Numbered from the stretch's first letter, positions 24,493 through 33,694 are shown. The stretch is DNA of 64,000 nt from DAIRUS01 sp036803205 (GCA_036803205.1 DAIRUS010000001.1:1-64000); one strand, 5' to 3'. A program made the numbers and translations. The notes: a model not told the origin generated them from the letters alone.

Positions 24493-26034
24493 ATGAAAAA
24501 AATAATTTTAATTTTGTTTTTGATTTTACCCTGGGAAGTTTTTGCCCAAACTTTTCCTTTTGAGGTTACTTATCCGAGACTTGGACCAGTTACTCTTCCT
24601 TCTCCTCAAGTTGTAGTTGAAGACCCAGGTTATTACATCAGATACCTTTACCAGGCAGGAGTAATTGCTGGTGTTGTTCTTGCTCTTTTTTCTCTTGCTT
24701 TCGGTGGTTTTCTTTTTCTTTTTTCAGCCGGAAATGTTAGTCGACAAATAGAATCCAAAGATCGAATCGCTGGTGCTTTTGTCGGCCTTTTTCTTTTACT
24801 TTCTTCTTTTTTAATTTTGAGGACAATTAACCCTGAATTTACAAGATTCCAATTCAGAAGACCCCCATACCCTTTTACCGAAATTGAAGAAGGTGTCTGG
24901 CTTTGTCAGAAGGAAATTAAGGAAACTTACCAAATGAATAATATAGAACATACTTTGACTTTTGAAGCTTATATCGAATCAAGAAGATCTATAAGAGAGT
25001 ATTGGTGGCCAAGCCTTGAGATAGAAGAACAAAAAGCCATTCATAATCTTTATTATAATGTCCATAGCAATTGCCATTTAATTTCTATTAGTCAAGAATT
25101 GCCAGAAAATTTTAGAAGAGCCAGACATGTCTATATTGTTGGAAATTATGGAATAGTTTTTCACCGTTTTCCAAACTTCAAAGGTCCCTACAAATTAGTG
25201 GCGCTTGAGCGAAAGATGTATCTTGATTTGGATAAGAATATAAATCAAATTGAAAGTGGACCTCGACCTCTGTCTTACTTTGTTTTGCGTAATGAAGAAA
25301 TTCCCAATTTTTCCGTGACCTTATTTAAAGACTTTAGATTAGATTATCTGGACTCCTTTGCTGTTGACAAGCGGTTATTACCTTTTCAGGAATATAGGGG
25401 AGAGTTCCCACGGCAAGGAACTATCACCTTTTATACTTTCCGAAACTTTCATGAAGATTTGCCTTCCAAATTCCAGAAGCCTGAGAGCACTTGCCCTTCT
25501 TTCCGAGACCATCAAGGCTTTCCTCGAGAAACTCAAAAATGTTTTAAAACCTATGAGTTTAAAATCGAAAATTTCTTTGTTACCTTTAACCAACAGCCCT
25601 TTACTGTTAAGATAGGTAATGATTCATTTATAGAAAATTTTTGGGTAGGCACTGTTTCTCTACATTATATTGGCACTATTGATGGTGGAAAAATTACCAA
25701 CGGAGTTGAACTGGACAGCTGTTATTCTCTCAAGATTGATACCCCAGGAAAATACTATGAAGGTAAATCTTGGTGGATAGTAATTGTTAGAGGATATCCT
25801 CGGGAAGACTCTTCATCTCTACCTCTACCACCCGTCGACTTAAACATAGATTTGAGGATCTGGGCAATGCAACAACCTCACTTTTGGGGTGAAGCTTTTG
25901 ATAAGAGCGACCGAAACCTTGAAGATAATTATGTTTCCTTTTTTTGCGAGGACAAAGCCAGACAAAAAAGATATCCCTGTGTTCACACAGCAATTGTTTT
26001 CCCTGGAAGAATAATTAAGGAAGTAGAAAGATAG
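24493..26034 (+). CDS. Pilin-module protein, paralogue of the preceding gene
   Basis: 513 aa from ATG 24493 (MKKIILILFLILPWEVFAQ, a clean signal peptide), two bases after the previous stop. One two-helix module (VVLALFSLAFGGFLFLFSAGN, then GLFLLLSSFLILRTINPEF). The exterior domain mirrors the previous protein: NYGIVFHRFPNFKGPYKLV, FSVTLFKDFRLDYLD, GTITFYTFRNF, and a C-terminal CEDKARQKRYPCVHTAIVFPG. The NFKG-type motif followed by S-x-x-L/V resembles beta/gamma-crystallin repeats, which bind calcium or stabilise beta folds; this is tentative. Last gene of the operon, ending 2 nt from the convergent jag gene. Confidence 0.72.
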   Translation: MKKIILILFLILPWEVFAQTFPFEVTYPRLGPVTLPSPQVVVEDPGYYIRYLYQAGVIAGVVLALFSLAFGGFLFLFSAGNVSRQIESKDRIAGAFVGLFLLLSSFLILRTINPEFTRFQFRRPPYPFTEIEEGVWLCQKEIKETYQMNNIEHTLTFEAYIESRRSIREYWWPSLEIEEQKAIHNLYYNVHSNCHLISISQELPENFRRARHVYIVGNYGIVFHRFPNFKGPYKLVALERKMYLDLDKNINQIESGPRPLSYFVLRNEEIPNFSVTLFKDFRLDYLDSFAVDKRLLPFQEYRGEFPRQGTITFYTFRNFHEDLPSKFQKPESTCPSFRDHQGFPRETQKCFKTYEFKIENFFVTFNQQPFTVKIGNDSFIENFWVGTVSLHYIGTIDGGKITNGVELDSCYSLKIDTPGKYYEGKSWWIVIVRGYPREDSSSLPLPPVDLNIDLRIWAMQQPHFWGEAFDKSDRNLEDNYVSFFCEDKARQKRYPCVHTAIVFPGRIIKEVER

Positions 26035-26035
26035 T

Positions 26036-26527
26036 TTAAGGATAGGGTCTGATGATGACCTTTCTTTCTGGTTCTTTTCCAGTGCTTTGGGTGGTAACAT
26101 CTCCTCTGCCGGCTAATTCCAAATGAATGATTCTTCTTTCATAAGCTGGCATCGGTGGCAAAACTTTTTCTTTTTTGGTTAAAGCTACTTCGTCGGCTAA
26201 ACTTTTGGCTAAATCTTTTAAGTATTTAATTTTTTTCTTTTTATAATCATTAATATCCAAATCAATATAAAAAACTTCTTTCTCTCCAAAAAGAGAAGTT
26301 ACATTGAAGGACTGACGTCTCCTTTTCAAAATCGCCTTGAGAAGGTGTTGAATTTCCAGCAGCGTTTGTCCACCCTCTCCAATTAAAAGCTGGGAGTCAT
26401 CACTGGTCAGATTAATCGGTAAAGTTAAATCTTTAGGAAGACCTATCTCAATTTTTACCTCAAAGCCCATTTTTTGGAAAAATTCGCTAACAATTTTTTT
26501 TATTTCTTCTAGATTTTGAGTCTTCAT
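26036..26527 (-). CDS. khpB: Jag/KhpB-type RNA-binding protein (KH + R3H)
   Basis: 163 aa. A KH-like domain with LIGEGGQTLLEIQHLLKAIL and a C-terminal R3H domain (PAYERRIIHLELAGRGDVTT, with the Arg-x3-His motif) identify it. Jag/KhpB binds RNA with KhpA and influences cell elongation and division in Firmicutes. The gene overlaps the end of yidC by 4 nt (ATGA), the conserved rpmH-rnpA-yidC-jag order near bacterial replication origins. The N-terminal Jag_N domain is missing, leaving a compact form. Confidence 0.9.
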   Translation of the reverse strand: MKTQNLEEIKKIVSEFFQKMGFEVKIEIGLPKDLTLPINLTSDDSQLLIGEGGQTLLEIQHLLKAILKRRRQSFNVTSLFGEKEVFYIDLDINDYKKKKIKYLKDLAKSLADEVALTKKEKVLPPMPAYERRIIHLELAGRGDVTTQSTGKEPERKVIIRPYP

Positions 26528-27270
26528 GTTTTTAAAATAAGTTTTTGCTGAATAATGGAATAAAGCGAGCTAACCGACCAATAAAGGGCAATGGCTGATG
26601 GCAATTGAATTAAGATGAAAAAAGAAAAAAAGATTAAAAAATAAGTCATTTGTTTTTGAAATAACTGGGGAAAATTTTTTGAACCAGCTTCTTTTTTCAT
26701 TTTTGGTTGAGCGGTCCGCATTTGGAGAAAAGACAAAACGGTTGCCAAAATTATCAAAGGAAAAACTGGCCAATAATAGGTTATTTGGCTTTCAACGGTT
26801 AGACTAAAGGATTTAGAAAGGTCTAAAATCCCTAAAAAGAAGGGGGAAATAGTGGTTGGTTTTGGAACAAAATGATAAAGATTTTTTAGTTCTAGCTCGG
26901 CCAAGCCATTACCAAAGGCTCTTAAAACCAAAAAAAGGGCAATCATTACCGGTATTTGAATCAGAGGAAATAAAAATCCACCAAAGGGGTTGACTTTTTT
27001 CTCTCGCCAAAGTTTAAGCGTTTCTTGAACTTGTTTTTCTTTGTCGCCATTATATTTCTTTTGAATTTCCTGAAGTTGAGGCTGAATTTCTTGTATTGCC
27101 TTCTGAATCTTTAAAGAACGAGTCACAAAAGGATGTAAAATAAGCCTGATAAGAAGGGTTAAAAAAATAATCGCTATTCCCAAATCATGGCCGGGTAAAA
27201 ACTGGACAAATAAAATCAAAAGATTAAAGATGGGCCGATAGAATATTGTATTAAAAATTTCTCCAATCAT
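26524..27270 (-). CDS. yidC: YidC/Oxa1 membrane protein insertase
   Basis: 248 aa, the short form without the large periplasmic domain of Gram-negative YidC. It inserts proteins into the cytoplasmic membrane with or without SecYEG. Five or so helices are visible: GIAIIFLTLLIRLILHPF (containing the conserved positively charged groove Arg), PLIQIPVMIALFLVLRAFG, VFPLIILATVLSFLQM, and FLIFFSFFILIQLPSAIALYW. It sits between rnpA and jag with 4-nt overlaps on both sides, so the three are translationally coupled. Confidence 0.93.
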   Translation of the reverse strand: MIGEIFNTIFYRPIFNLLILFVQFLPGHDLGIAIIFLTLLIRLILHPFVTRSLKIQKAIQEIQPQLQEIQKKYNGDKEKQVQETLKLWREKKVNPFGGFLFPLIQIPVMIALFLVLRAFGNGLAELELKNLYHFVPKPTTISPFFLGILDLSKSFSLTVESQITYYWPVFPLIILATVLSFLQMRTAQPKMKKEAGSKNFPQLFQKQMTYFLIFFSFFILIQLPSAIALYWSVSSLYSIIQQKLILKT

Positions 27271-27602
27271 AGATTAATTTTTTTAAAGAAATTACTAATT
27301 ATCTCTTTTATTTCCAAAAATTTTTGATTTTCAATTCCGGGAAGGGCAATGAAAATAGCGTCTATTCCTTTTTTAAAACCCTTTATTTCTCCCCTGACTG
27401 CTTCCGTCATTCTCCTTTTAATTTTATTGCGCAAAACCGCCTTTTTGGAAATTTTTTGAGAGACGATAAAGCCAAATCGGCTATAACCTAAATTATTTGA
27501 TAGAAACTTAATAATTAAAAACTTTTCTTTAAAACTTTTTCCTTCTTTAAAGATCTTTTCAAAATCTTTTTTCTTTTTCAATCGATTCTTCTTTGCTAAC
27601 AT
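27267..27602 (-). CDS. rnpA: Ribonuclease P protein component
   Basis: 111 aa. Protein cofactor of RNase P, which removes 5' leaders from pre-tRNAs. It has the basic family signature RFGFIVSQKISKKAVLRNKIKRRMTEAVR (seen here as consecutive parts), a Lys-rich N terminus (AKKNRLKKKKDFEKIFKEG) and normal length. Located directly after rpmH, as in most bacteria. Confidence 0.95.
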   Translation of the reverse strand: MLAKKNRLKKKKDFEKIFKEGKSFKEKFLIIKFLSNNLGYSRFGFIVSQKISKKAVLRNKIKRRMTEAVRGEIKGFKKGIDAIFIALPGIENQKFLEIKEIISNFFKKINL

Positions 27603-27612
27603 TTTTAGGAGC

Positions 27613-27747
27613 TCAAACTGTTAACCGCCAACGACCTTTCTTTTTTCGACGCAGTAAAACTTTCCTTCCACCAGAAGTAAGCTTTCTTTTTCTGAAGCCG
27701 TGAGTTTTTTTTCTTTTTCTCTTTTTCGGACGATAAGTAATTGACAT
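27613..27747 (-). CDS. rpmH: 50S ribosomal protein L34
   Basis: 44 aa, too short for a length-filtered ORF list. Reads MSITYRPKKRKRKKTHGF, then RKRKLTSGGRKVLLRRKKKG and ends RWRLTV, the canonical L34 sequence and length. It heads the leftward rpmH-rnpA-yidC-jag operon facing away from dnaA. Confidence 0.97.
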   Translation of the reverse strand: MSITYRPKKRKRKKTHGFRKRKLTSGGRKVLLRRKKKGRWRLTV

Positions 27748-27893
27748 ATCATCTATTTTACTCCGTCAAAATATTTAAGTCAATCCACAATTTTTACCCA
27801 GTTTATTAACAAAATTTAGCTTTTTGGCTGTCTTTACTTCTTCTTGACTTTATAATATGATATATAAAGTATTCTTAATTTGGGCTCACTCAT
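27748..27893. other. Divergent rpmH-dnaA intergenic region, part of the origin neighbourhood
   Basis: AT-rich. Contains partial DnaA-box-like 9-mers (CAATCCACA at 27781, TTATTAACA near 27804) and a TTGACT (27844) followed by TATAATATGATATATAAAG, which could hold the dnaA promoter and/or an unwinding stretch. Confidence 0.5.
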
Positions 27894-29249
27894 ATGACCA
27901 AAGAAGAACTCTGGCAAGCAGTTTTAGCCCAGATTCAACTAACTATTTCTCCGGCTAATTTTGCTACCTGGTTTAAAGACACGGCAATTGTTTCCCTTCA
28001 AGACGGAGTGGCTTTTATCTCTGTTCCAAATTCTTTCGTTAAAGAATGGCTTGAACAAAAATATAACAAAACTATTTTCAAAATTCTTCACAGTTTAGAT
28101 GAAGGAATTAAAGAGATAAAATACGATTTGGGTAAACCCCGACCAAAAATAATTAAAAAAAGTTTTCCCGTCTTGCCAGAAGAAGGTCAGTTAGAATTTC
28201 CCGAATTTAAAGTTGACAAAGAAACAAATCTTAACCCAAGATATACTTTCGATAATTTTATTGTTGGACCGTGTAATGAATTAGCTCAGGCTGCCGCCTG
28301 GGCTGTCTCCCAAAATCCTGGCCAGATTTACAATCCTCTTTTTATTTACGGTGGAGTTGGCTTAGGAAAAACTCATTTGCTCCAAGCAATTGGCAATGAA
28401 ATAGTTAAAAAATTAAATCAAAGAAAAGTTAGATATGTCCAAACAGAAAAATTTATTTCCAATGTCATTTCAGCCATCCGCAACCACCAAATCGAACAAC
28501 TTAAGGCACTATATCAACCGATTGACGTTCTTATTATTGATGATATTCAATTTTTAGCCGGAAAAGAAAAAACTCAAGAAGAGTTTTTTTATATCTTTAA
28601 TTCTCTCTATGAAAAAAACAAACAAATCGTTCTTTCTTCCGACCGTTCTCCAAAAGCCATTCCAGCTTTAACCGAAAGGCTAAGGTCTCGGTTTGAAGGA
28701 GGAATGATTGCCGATATTACTTTTCCCGATTTTGAAACCAGGATGGCTATTTTAAAAGCAAAGTGTCAAGAAAGAAAAGGTGAATTTTCCGATGAAATAT
28801 TAAATTATATTGCCTCAAATATTCAAAGGAATATTAGAAAATTAGAAGGGGCTTTAAACATTTTACTTGCCCACCGAAAACTTCAAGGAGATTCGCCCAA
28901 CCTAGAAACAGCCAAGTCATTACTGAAAGACCTCGTCTTATCTCCAGTAAGAGTTATTAATCCAAAAGAAGTCGTCAGGGCAGTGGCTGATTTCTATGAT
29001 TTAAAGGAAAAAGATCTATTTTCTTCCTCTCGAAAAAAAGAAATTGTCAAACCAAGGCAAATAGCTATGTATCTATTAAGGGAAGAATTAAAAAACTCTT
29101 TCCCTTTTATTGGAAGAAAGTTCGGTGGAAAAGACCACACTACCGCCATTCATGCCTATGAAAAAATCTCCAAAGAAATAGAAAAAAACGAAAACCTTCG
29201 CGAGGAAATTGCCTTAATTAAACAAAGATTTATTAGTGGAGAAATTTAA
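27894..29249 (+). CDS. dnaA: Chromosomal replication initiator protein DnaA
   Basis: 451 aa, full length. Domain I at the N terminus (WQAVLAQIQLTISPANFATWF); a short linker; AAA+ domain with Walker A GGVGLGKTHLL (Lys near residue 159), Walker B VLIIDDIQFLAGKEKTQEEF, and sensor region ALTERLRSRFEGG; C-terminal DNA-binding domain with the signature GGKDHTTAIHAYEKI. DnaA binds DnaA boxes and melts the origin. Its place beside rpmH/rnpA and dnaN marks the chromosomal origin region. Confidence 0.98.
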   Translation: MTKEELWQAVLAQIQLTISPANFATWFKDTAIVSLQDGVAFISVPNSFVKEWLEQKYNKTIFKILHSLDEGIKEIKYDLGKPRPKIIKKSFPVLPEEGQLEFPEFKVDKETNLNPRYTFDNFIVGPCNELAQAAAWAVSQNPGQIYNPLFIYGGVGLGKTHLLQAIGNEIVKKLNQRKVRYVQTEKFISNVISAIRNHQIEQLKALYQPIDVLIIDDIQFLAGKEKTQEEFFYIFNSLYEKNKQIVLSSDRSPKAIPALTERLRSRFEGGMIADITFPDFETRMAILKAKCQERKGEFSDEILNYIASNIQRNIRKLEGALNILLAHRKLQGDSPNLETAKSLLKDLVLSPVRVINPKEVVRAVADFYDLKEKDLFSSSRKKEIVKPRQIAMYLLREELKNSFPFIGRKFGGKDHTTAIHAYEKISKEIEKNENLREEIALIKQRFISGEI

Positions 29250-29397
29250 AAAAAACAGTGGAAAAAAAGGGTAAAAATATTGGCCGCAAATTTCCTAACT
29301 TATCAACACTTAATTTCCTTAATTTATCCACACTTTTGTTGGTGTTAAAACAACGTATTTCTCTTAATTTTGTCAAAAACAACAACAATTAAACTAT
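29250..29397. other. Candidate origin of replication (dnaA-dnaN gap)
   Basis: A 148-nt AT-rich gap with a perfect DnaA box TTATCCACA (29324-29332) and a near match TTATCAACA (29300-29308), 24 nt apart in the same orientation, followed by A/T-rich sequence. Only two good boxes are seen, so the functional origin may also use the sites upstream of dnaA. Confidence 0.6.
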
Positions 29398-30522
29398 ATG
29401 AAATTAACAATTCTAAAAGATGTAATGAAAAAAGGTATAGAGGTTGTCGAAAAAATAACTCAAAAAAATCTTACGCTACCTATTCTTCAAACAACCATTT
29501 TTCAAACAGAAAAAAATTTTTTAACTCTCTCATCTACTAATTTAGAAACAGGAGTTATTTGGTGGGGTTTAGCCAGGATAGAAAAAGAAGGAAAAATTTG
29601 TCTACCAACCAAAGTTTTATCTCAACTTATTAGTTTTGTACCGCAAAAATCTATCTCTTTATTTAAAGAAAACTTATCTCTCTGGGTTGAATGCGAAAAT
29701 TATAAAACCGAGATTATCGGATTAGACGCGGAAGAATTTCCAATTATTCCAAAAATTCAAACTGAAAATTCCATTTTGGTTGATACCTCTCTTTTTTGTC
29801 AATCTCTTTCTCAAGTTGTTAAAATTCCTTCTCCTTCTACTGCTCGACCGGAAATTTCCGGAGTTCTTTTGAATTTTCAAGAAAATATAATCAAAATTGC
29901 CGCCACTGATAGTTTCCGTTTAGCCGAGAAAAAATTGTTTTTACCAAACCCTTTTCCTCAAAAACACTCTTTGATTTTACCCCAGAATTCAGTTAGAGAA
30001 ATAATTGGCATTTTTGGAGAGTTGGAAGGAGAAATGCGAATTTATATTTCTCCAAAACAAATATGGTTTGAGTCTCTAATGTCGGAAATTTCCCACCCTC
30101 AAATTCAGTATACTTCTCGTTTGATTGAAGGGGAATATCCAAATTACGAAGAAATTACTCCTAAAAAATTTGGAACCACTGTTTCTCTCTCAAAAGAGAA
30201 ATTATTGAACCAGATTAAAACCGCCAGTCTTTTCAGTGGTAAAAACAATGAAATCATAATGAAAATTGACCCAAAAAATGAAACGATAACAATCTTAAGT
30301 CAAAGTCCTAATTTAGGAAAATACGAAGGTTCTCTTGCCGGAAAGATTAAAGGAGAAAAAGTAGAAATTGCTTTTAACCACCGTTTTTTAATAGATGGAA
30401 TTTTAGAAATAAAAAGTCCGGAATTAACCCTTAATCTAACTAATGAAGAAGGTCCAGCCGTTTTAAGACCAGTTGATCTGGAAGATTATTTCTATATTCT
30501 AATGCCGATTAAAACTATTTAA
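29398..30522 (+). CDS. dnaN: DNA polymerase III subunit beta (sliding clamp)
   Basis: 374 aa, normal length. Three clamp domains are recognisable: the N-terminal part starts MKLTILKDVMKKGIEVVEK and includes LPILQTTIFQT and LSSTNLETGV; the middle has ARPEISGVLLNFQ and ATDSFRLAEKKL; the C terminus ends DYFYILMPIKTI, matching the usual YVIMPMR ending. It holds the polymerase on DNA. The stop lies 5 nt from the convergent PBP gene. Confidence 0.96.
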   Translation: MKLTILKDVMKKGIEVVEKITQKNLTLPILQTTIFQTEKNFLTLSSTNLETGVIWWGLARIEKEGKICLPTKVLSQLISFVPQKSISLFKENLSLWVECENYKTEIIGLDAEEFPIIPKIQTENSILVDTSLFCQSLSQVVKIPSPSTARPEISGVLLNFQENIIKIAATDSFRLAEKKLFLPNPFPQKHSLILPQNSVREIIGIFGELEGEMRIYISPKQIWFESLMSEISHPQIQYTSRLIEGEYPNYEEITPKKFGTTVSLSKEKLLNQIKTASLFSGKNNEIIMKIDPKNETITILSQSPNLGKYEGSLAGKIKGEKVEIAFNHRFLIDGILEIKSPELTLNLTNEEGPAVLRPVDLEDYFYILMPIKTI

Positions 30523-30527
30523 TTTAT

Positions 30528-32444
30528 TTATTCTGGTTTTAAGAAACTTTCTTTTGGATACTTTGGTAGGACTTGCACTAAAAAATCGTGAAAAATTGGA
30601 CCAGCCACCATCATTCCCGGCTGTTTTTTAATTGGCTCATTGTTATTATTTCCTACCCAAATGCCAACAACGATTGAAGGGGTATAACCAATTGTCCAGG
30701 CGTCACGGTAATCTTGACTTGTTCCGGTTTTTACCGCAACTTGATAACCTTCAAAATAAAGCGGGGAGCGAGGACCAAACATCGCTGCCCGGGCTTCATT
30801 GTCTGAGAGAACGTCATTAAGTAATCTAACAGCATTTTTCCCCAAAATTCTTAGTTCGGTTTTTTTATTTTCTTCAAGAATATTACCTTGAGAATCTTCA
30901 ATTTTCAAAATGGCAGTGGTTGGTACCTTTAATCCATCATTAGCAAAAACTCCATAAGCTGAAGTCATTTCCAAAAGCTTTACCTCCCAACCACCGAGAA
31001 CAATTGATGGGCCGAAAGGTGGTTTAAGTGTGGTGATACCACAAGCTTGAGCTGTTTCTACGCTTTCTTTCAACCCCGCTAAATAAAGTAAAACTTTAAC
31101 TGAGGGAATGTTCAGAGACTGAGCCAAGGCTTCTCTTAAGGTAACTGGGCCTCGGAACTTCCCATCGTAATTTTGGGGAATATATTCTTTACCGCCCCAG
31201 ACTCCAAAGTTGGTTAGTTCATCAACGACTACTTTTTTGTCATCATAGCCTTTTTGAAAGGCGGTCACATAAACAAAAGGTTTGAAAGCCGATCCTGGTT
31301 GACGACCCAAATACCCTTCTACCCCGGTGATAACGTTAAATTTTGGATCAAATAAACAATTAACTCCGGCTTGACAACCTTCAGGATAAGGTTGGGCATA
31401 ATAATCTCCCGTTCCTATTGTCATTGCCAAAATTTCTCCGGTTTTGGCTGAAATAGCAACTAAAGCCGCGTTATGAGCATTGGCAACCTTATTTCTTTCA
31501 AGCCCCTTTTTGACCACTTCTTCAGCTATTTTTTGTAGCTCCCAATCTAAAGAGGTATAAACCATTAATCCCTTTCGTTCTAAAAATTCCCGACCATACT
31601 TTTTTTCCAATAACTCTTTAACCCATAAAGTGAAATAAGGAGCTTTAAGCTCAACCCTTTTTTCGACAAACTTTATTTCCTCTTTTTTTGCCTCATCAGC
31701 TTTTTCCGGACTTAAATAACCTTTAACTACCATTCGATCTAAAACATAATCTTTTCGCGCCAAAAGCTCTTTTTTTCCGTTTTCGTCATAGGGAGAAAGA
31801 CGATAAGGTGCTTTAATCAAAGAAGCCAAGGTTGCTGCTTCGGCTAAAGAGATTTCCGATACGGATTTTTTAAAATAGGTTTGACTTGCCTCTTCTACTC
31901 CATAGGCATTTTGACCGAATGGTATTTGATTTAAATACCATTCTAAAATTTGATCTTTTGAGTAGCGACGGTCCAGTTCTAAAGCCAAGACAATTTCCCT
32001 AGTCTTTCTTTGGGCGGTTTTTTCGGCTGATAAAAAAGTTGACCTCACTAACTGTTGAGGGATGGTGGAGCCTCCATAAATTGGCTTTCCTATCTTTAAA
32101 TCTTCTAAAATTGCTCTCGCAATTCCTTTCCAATCAATTCCAAAATGAGAATAGAAATTAGCATCTTCAGCCACTATCACCGCCTGTTTTAAATATTCAG
32201 GGATTTCTTCTAAAAGAACCCAGGTTCTTTTTTCTTCGCCATAAACTTCATATAAAATAACTTTTCCCGTTCGGTCGTAAATTTTAGTTGATTGAGCTAA
32301 TTGTCTTTCGCTAAATATTTCCGGCCGGGGAAAATCTTTGACATAATAAAAAAATAAAAAAAGAGGTCCGCAAATAAAAAGGAAAAAGAGCCCCCCTAAA
32401 ATTTTAAAAATCAAGCTAATTTTATTCTTTTTTTTCTTTGTCAT
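30528..32444 (-). CDS. Class A penicillin-binding protein (PBP1A type)
   Basis: 638 aa. One N-terminal membrane anchor (near residues 10-31), then a GT51 glycosyltransferase domain with VIVAEDANFYSHFGIDWKG and GGSTIPQQLVRSTFL, then a transpeptidase domain with SxxK in GSAFKPFVYV, SxN in SLNIPSV and KTG in VKTGTSQDYRDAW. It polymerises glycan strands and cross-links stem peptides outside the membrane. It carries no PASTA or other C-terminal additions. Together with the MurE-like ligase and the hydrolases this shows the organism makes a cross-linked wall. Confidence 0.95.
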   Translation of the reverse strand: MTKKKKNKISLIFKILGGLFFLFICGPLFLFFYYVKDFPRPEIFSERQLAQSTKIYDRTGKVILYEVYGEEKRTWVLLEEIPEYLKQAVIVAEDANFYSHFGIDWKGIARAILEDLKIGKPIYGGSTIPQQLVRSTFLSAEKTAQRKTREIVLALELDRRYSKDQILEWYLNQIPFGQNAYGVEEASQTYFKKSVSEISLAEAATLASLIKAPYRLSPYDENGKKELLARKDYVLDRMVVKGYLSPEKADEAKKEEIKFVEKRVELKAPYFTLWVKELLEKKYGREFLERKGLMVYTSLDWELQKIAEEVVKKGLERNKVANAHNAALVAISAKTGEILAMTIGTGDYYAQPYPEGCQAGVNCLFDPKFNVITGVEGYLGRQPGSAFKPFVYVTAFQKGYDDKKVVVDELTNFGVWGGKEYIPQNYDGKFRGPVTLREALAQSLNIPSVKVLLYLAGLKESVETAQACGITTLKPPFGPSIVLGGWEVKLLEMTSAYGVFANDGLKVPTTAILKIEDSQGNILEENKKTELRILGKNAVRLLNDVLSDNEARAAMFGPRSPLYFEGYQVAVKTGTSQDYRDAWTIGYTPSIVVGIWVGNNNNEPIKKQPGMMVAGPIFHDFLVQVLPKYPKESFLKPE

Positions 32445-32473
32445 AATCTCAATTTTATGATATCATTTTTAAT

Positions 32474-33679
32474 ATGCAAGCGAAAACTACTCTCCAAAAA
32501 ATTAAAGAGGTTTTAACCAGAGGGGTAGAGAAAATTATTGAAAAAGAGAGTTTGCTTAAGAAATTAAAATCTGGTAAAAAATTGCGAGTTAAATTAGGCA
32601 TTGACCCTACTGCCCCGGATCTTCATCTTGGAAATGCCGTTGTTTTATGGAAATTGAAAGAGTTTCAAGATTTAGGGCACACTATTATTTTGATTATTGG
32701 CGATTTCACCGCTCGGATTGGCGATCCTTCCGGCCGATTCTCGCTTAGAAAGATGCTTTCCGAGAAGGAAATTAAAGAGAATATGAAGGCTTATGAACTT
32801 CAAATTGGAAAAATTTTAAACCTTAAAAAGACAAAAATTATTTATAATAGCCGACATTTATCAAACCTCAGGTTTTCGGAAATGTATCGCCTTTTGCATT
32901 TTTTTAGCGTTAACCAGATATTAGAAAGGGATATATTTCGAAAAAGAAGAGAATTAAAAAAACCAATTTGGCTAAATGAATTTTTCTATCCAATTTTTCA
33001 AGCTTATGATTCGGTCATTGTTAAGGCCGATATAGAAGTCGGCGGTAGCGACCAACTTTTTAATATGTTGATAGGGCGTCAATTACAACCTCATTTTGGT
33101 CAACCGCCGCAAGATATTATCACCGTAAGGATTTTAGTTGGCACTGACGGAAAGCAAAAGATGAGCAAGAGTTTTAACAACTACATCGGTATTAACGAAT
33201 CAGCAAAAGAGCAATTCGGGAAATTAATGTCTATAAAAGACGAGGCTATTTCAGAATACTTTGAACTTTGTACCCGCCTGCCAATGACTGAAATAAAAAG
33301 AGATATTTCCCTTCTTAAAACCGACAAAATTAATCCTCGTGATCTTAAAGCTAAATTAGCCCGGGAAATTGTTTTTTTGTATCATGGGAAAGAAGCTGCT
33401 TTGATGGCAGAAGAGGAATTTAACAGGATTTTTAAAGAAAAAAAATTACCTTCGGAGATGACTGAAGTTAAAATAAAAGAGAGATTTCTCAACATCTTGG
33501 ACTTATTAACAAAAACAAGATTAGTTAACTCCAAAAGCGAAGCTAAAAGATTAATTTCTCAAAAAGCAGTTAGAATTGATGGGGTTTTAAAAGAGGATTG
33601 GCGGGAAATGATTGAGATTGAGAAAGGAACGACGGTTAAAATTGGTAAAAGAAAGTTTGCTAAAATAAATCCCCACTAA
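32474..33679 (+). CDS. tyrS: Tyrosyl-tRNA synthetase
   Basis: 401 aa class I aminoacyl-tRNA synthetase. HIGH-type motif in DPTAPDLHLGNAV, KMSKS present (QKMSKSFNNYI), tyrosine-pocket segment YPIFQAYDSVIVKADIEVGGSDQ, and a C-terminal S4 RNA-binding domain (LVNSKSEAKRLISQKAVRIDG). Length and motif spacing match the shorter TyrRS type. Divergent from the PBP gene. A terminator hairpin overlaps its stop codon. Confidence 0.96.
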   Translation: MQAKTTLQKIKEVLTRGVEKIIEKESLLKKLKSGKKLRVKLGIDPTAPDLHLGNAVVLWKLKEFQDLGHTIILIIGDFTARIGDPSGRFSLRKMLSEKEIKENMKAYELQIGKILNLKKTKIIYNSRHLSNLRFSEMYRLLHFFSVNQILERDIFRKRRELKKPIWLNEFFYPIFQAYDSVIVKADIEVGGSDQLFNMLIGRQLQPHFGQPPQDIITVRILVGTDGKQKMSKSFNNYIGINESAKEQFGKLMSIKDEAISEYFELCTRLPMTEIKRDISLLKTDKINPRDLKAKLAREIVFLYHGKEAALMAEEEFNRIFKEKKLPSEMTEVKIKERFLNILDLLTKTRLVNSKSEAKRLISQKAVRIDGVLKEDWREMIEIEKGTTVKIGKRKFAKINPH

Positions 33680-33694
33680 GTTTTAGCGGGGATT
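33668..33694 (+). terminator. Terminator overlapping the tyrS stop
   Basis: AATCCCC - (a)CTAA - loop - TTAG(c) - GGGGATT, about 11 bp with one mismatch, followed by an A/T tract containing TTTTTT (33701-33706). The tyrS TAA (33677-33679) is inside the 5' arm. Confidence 0.7.
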
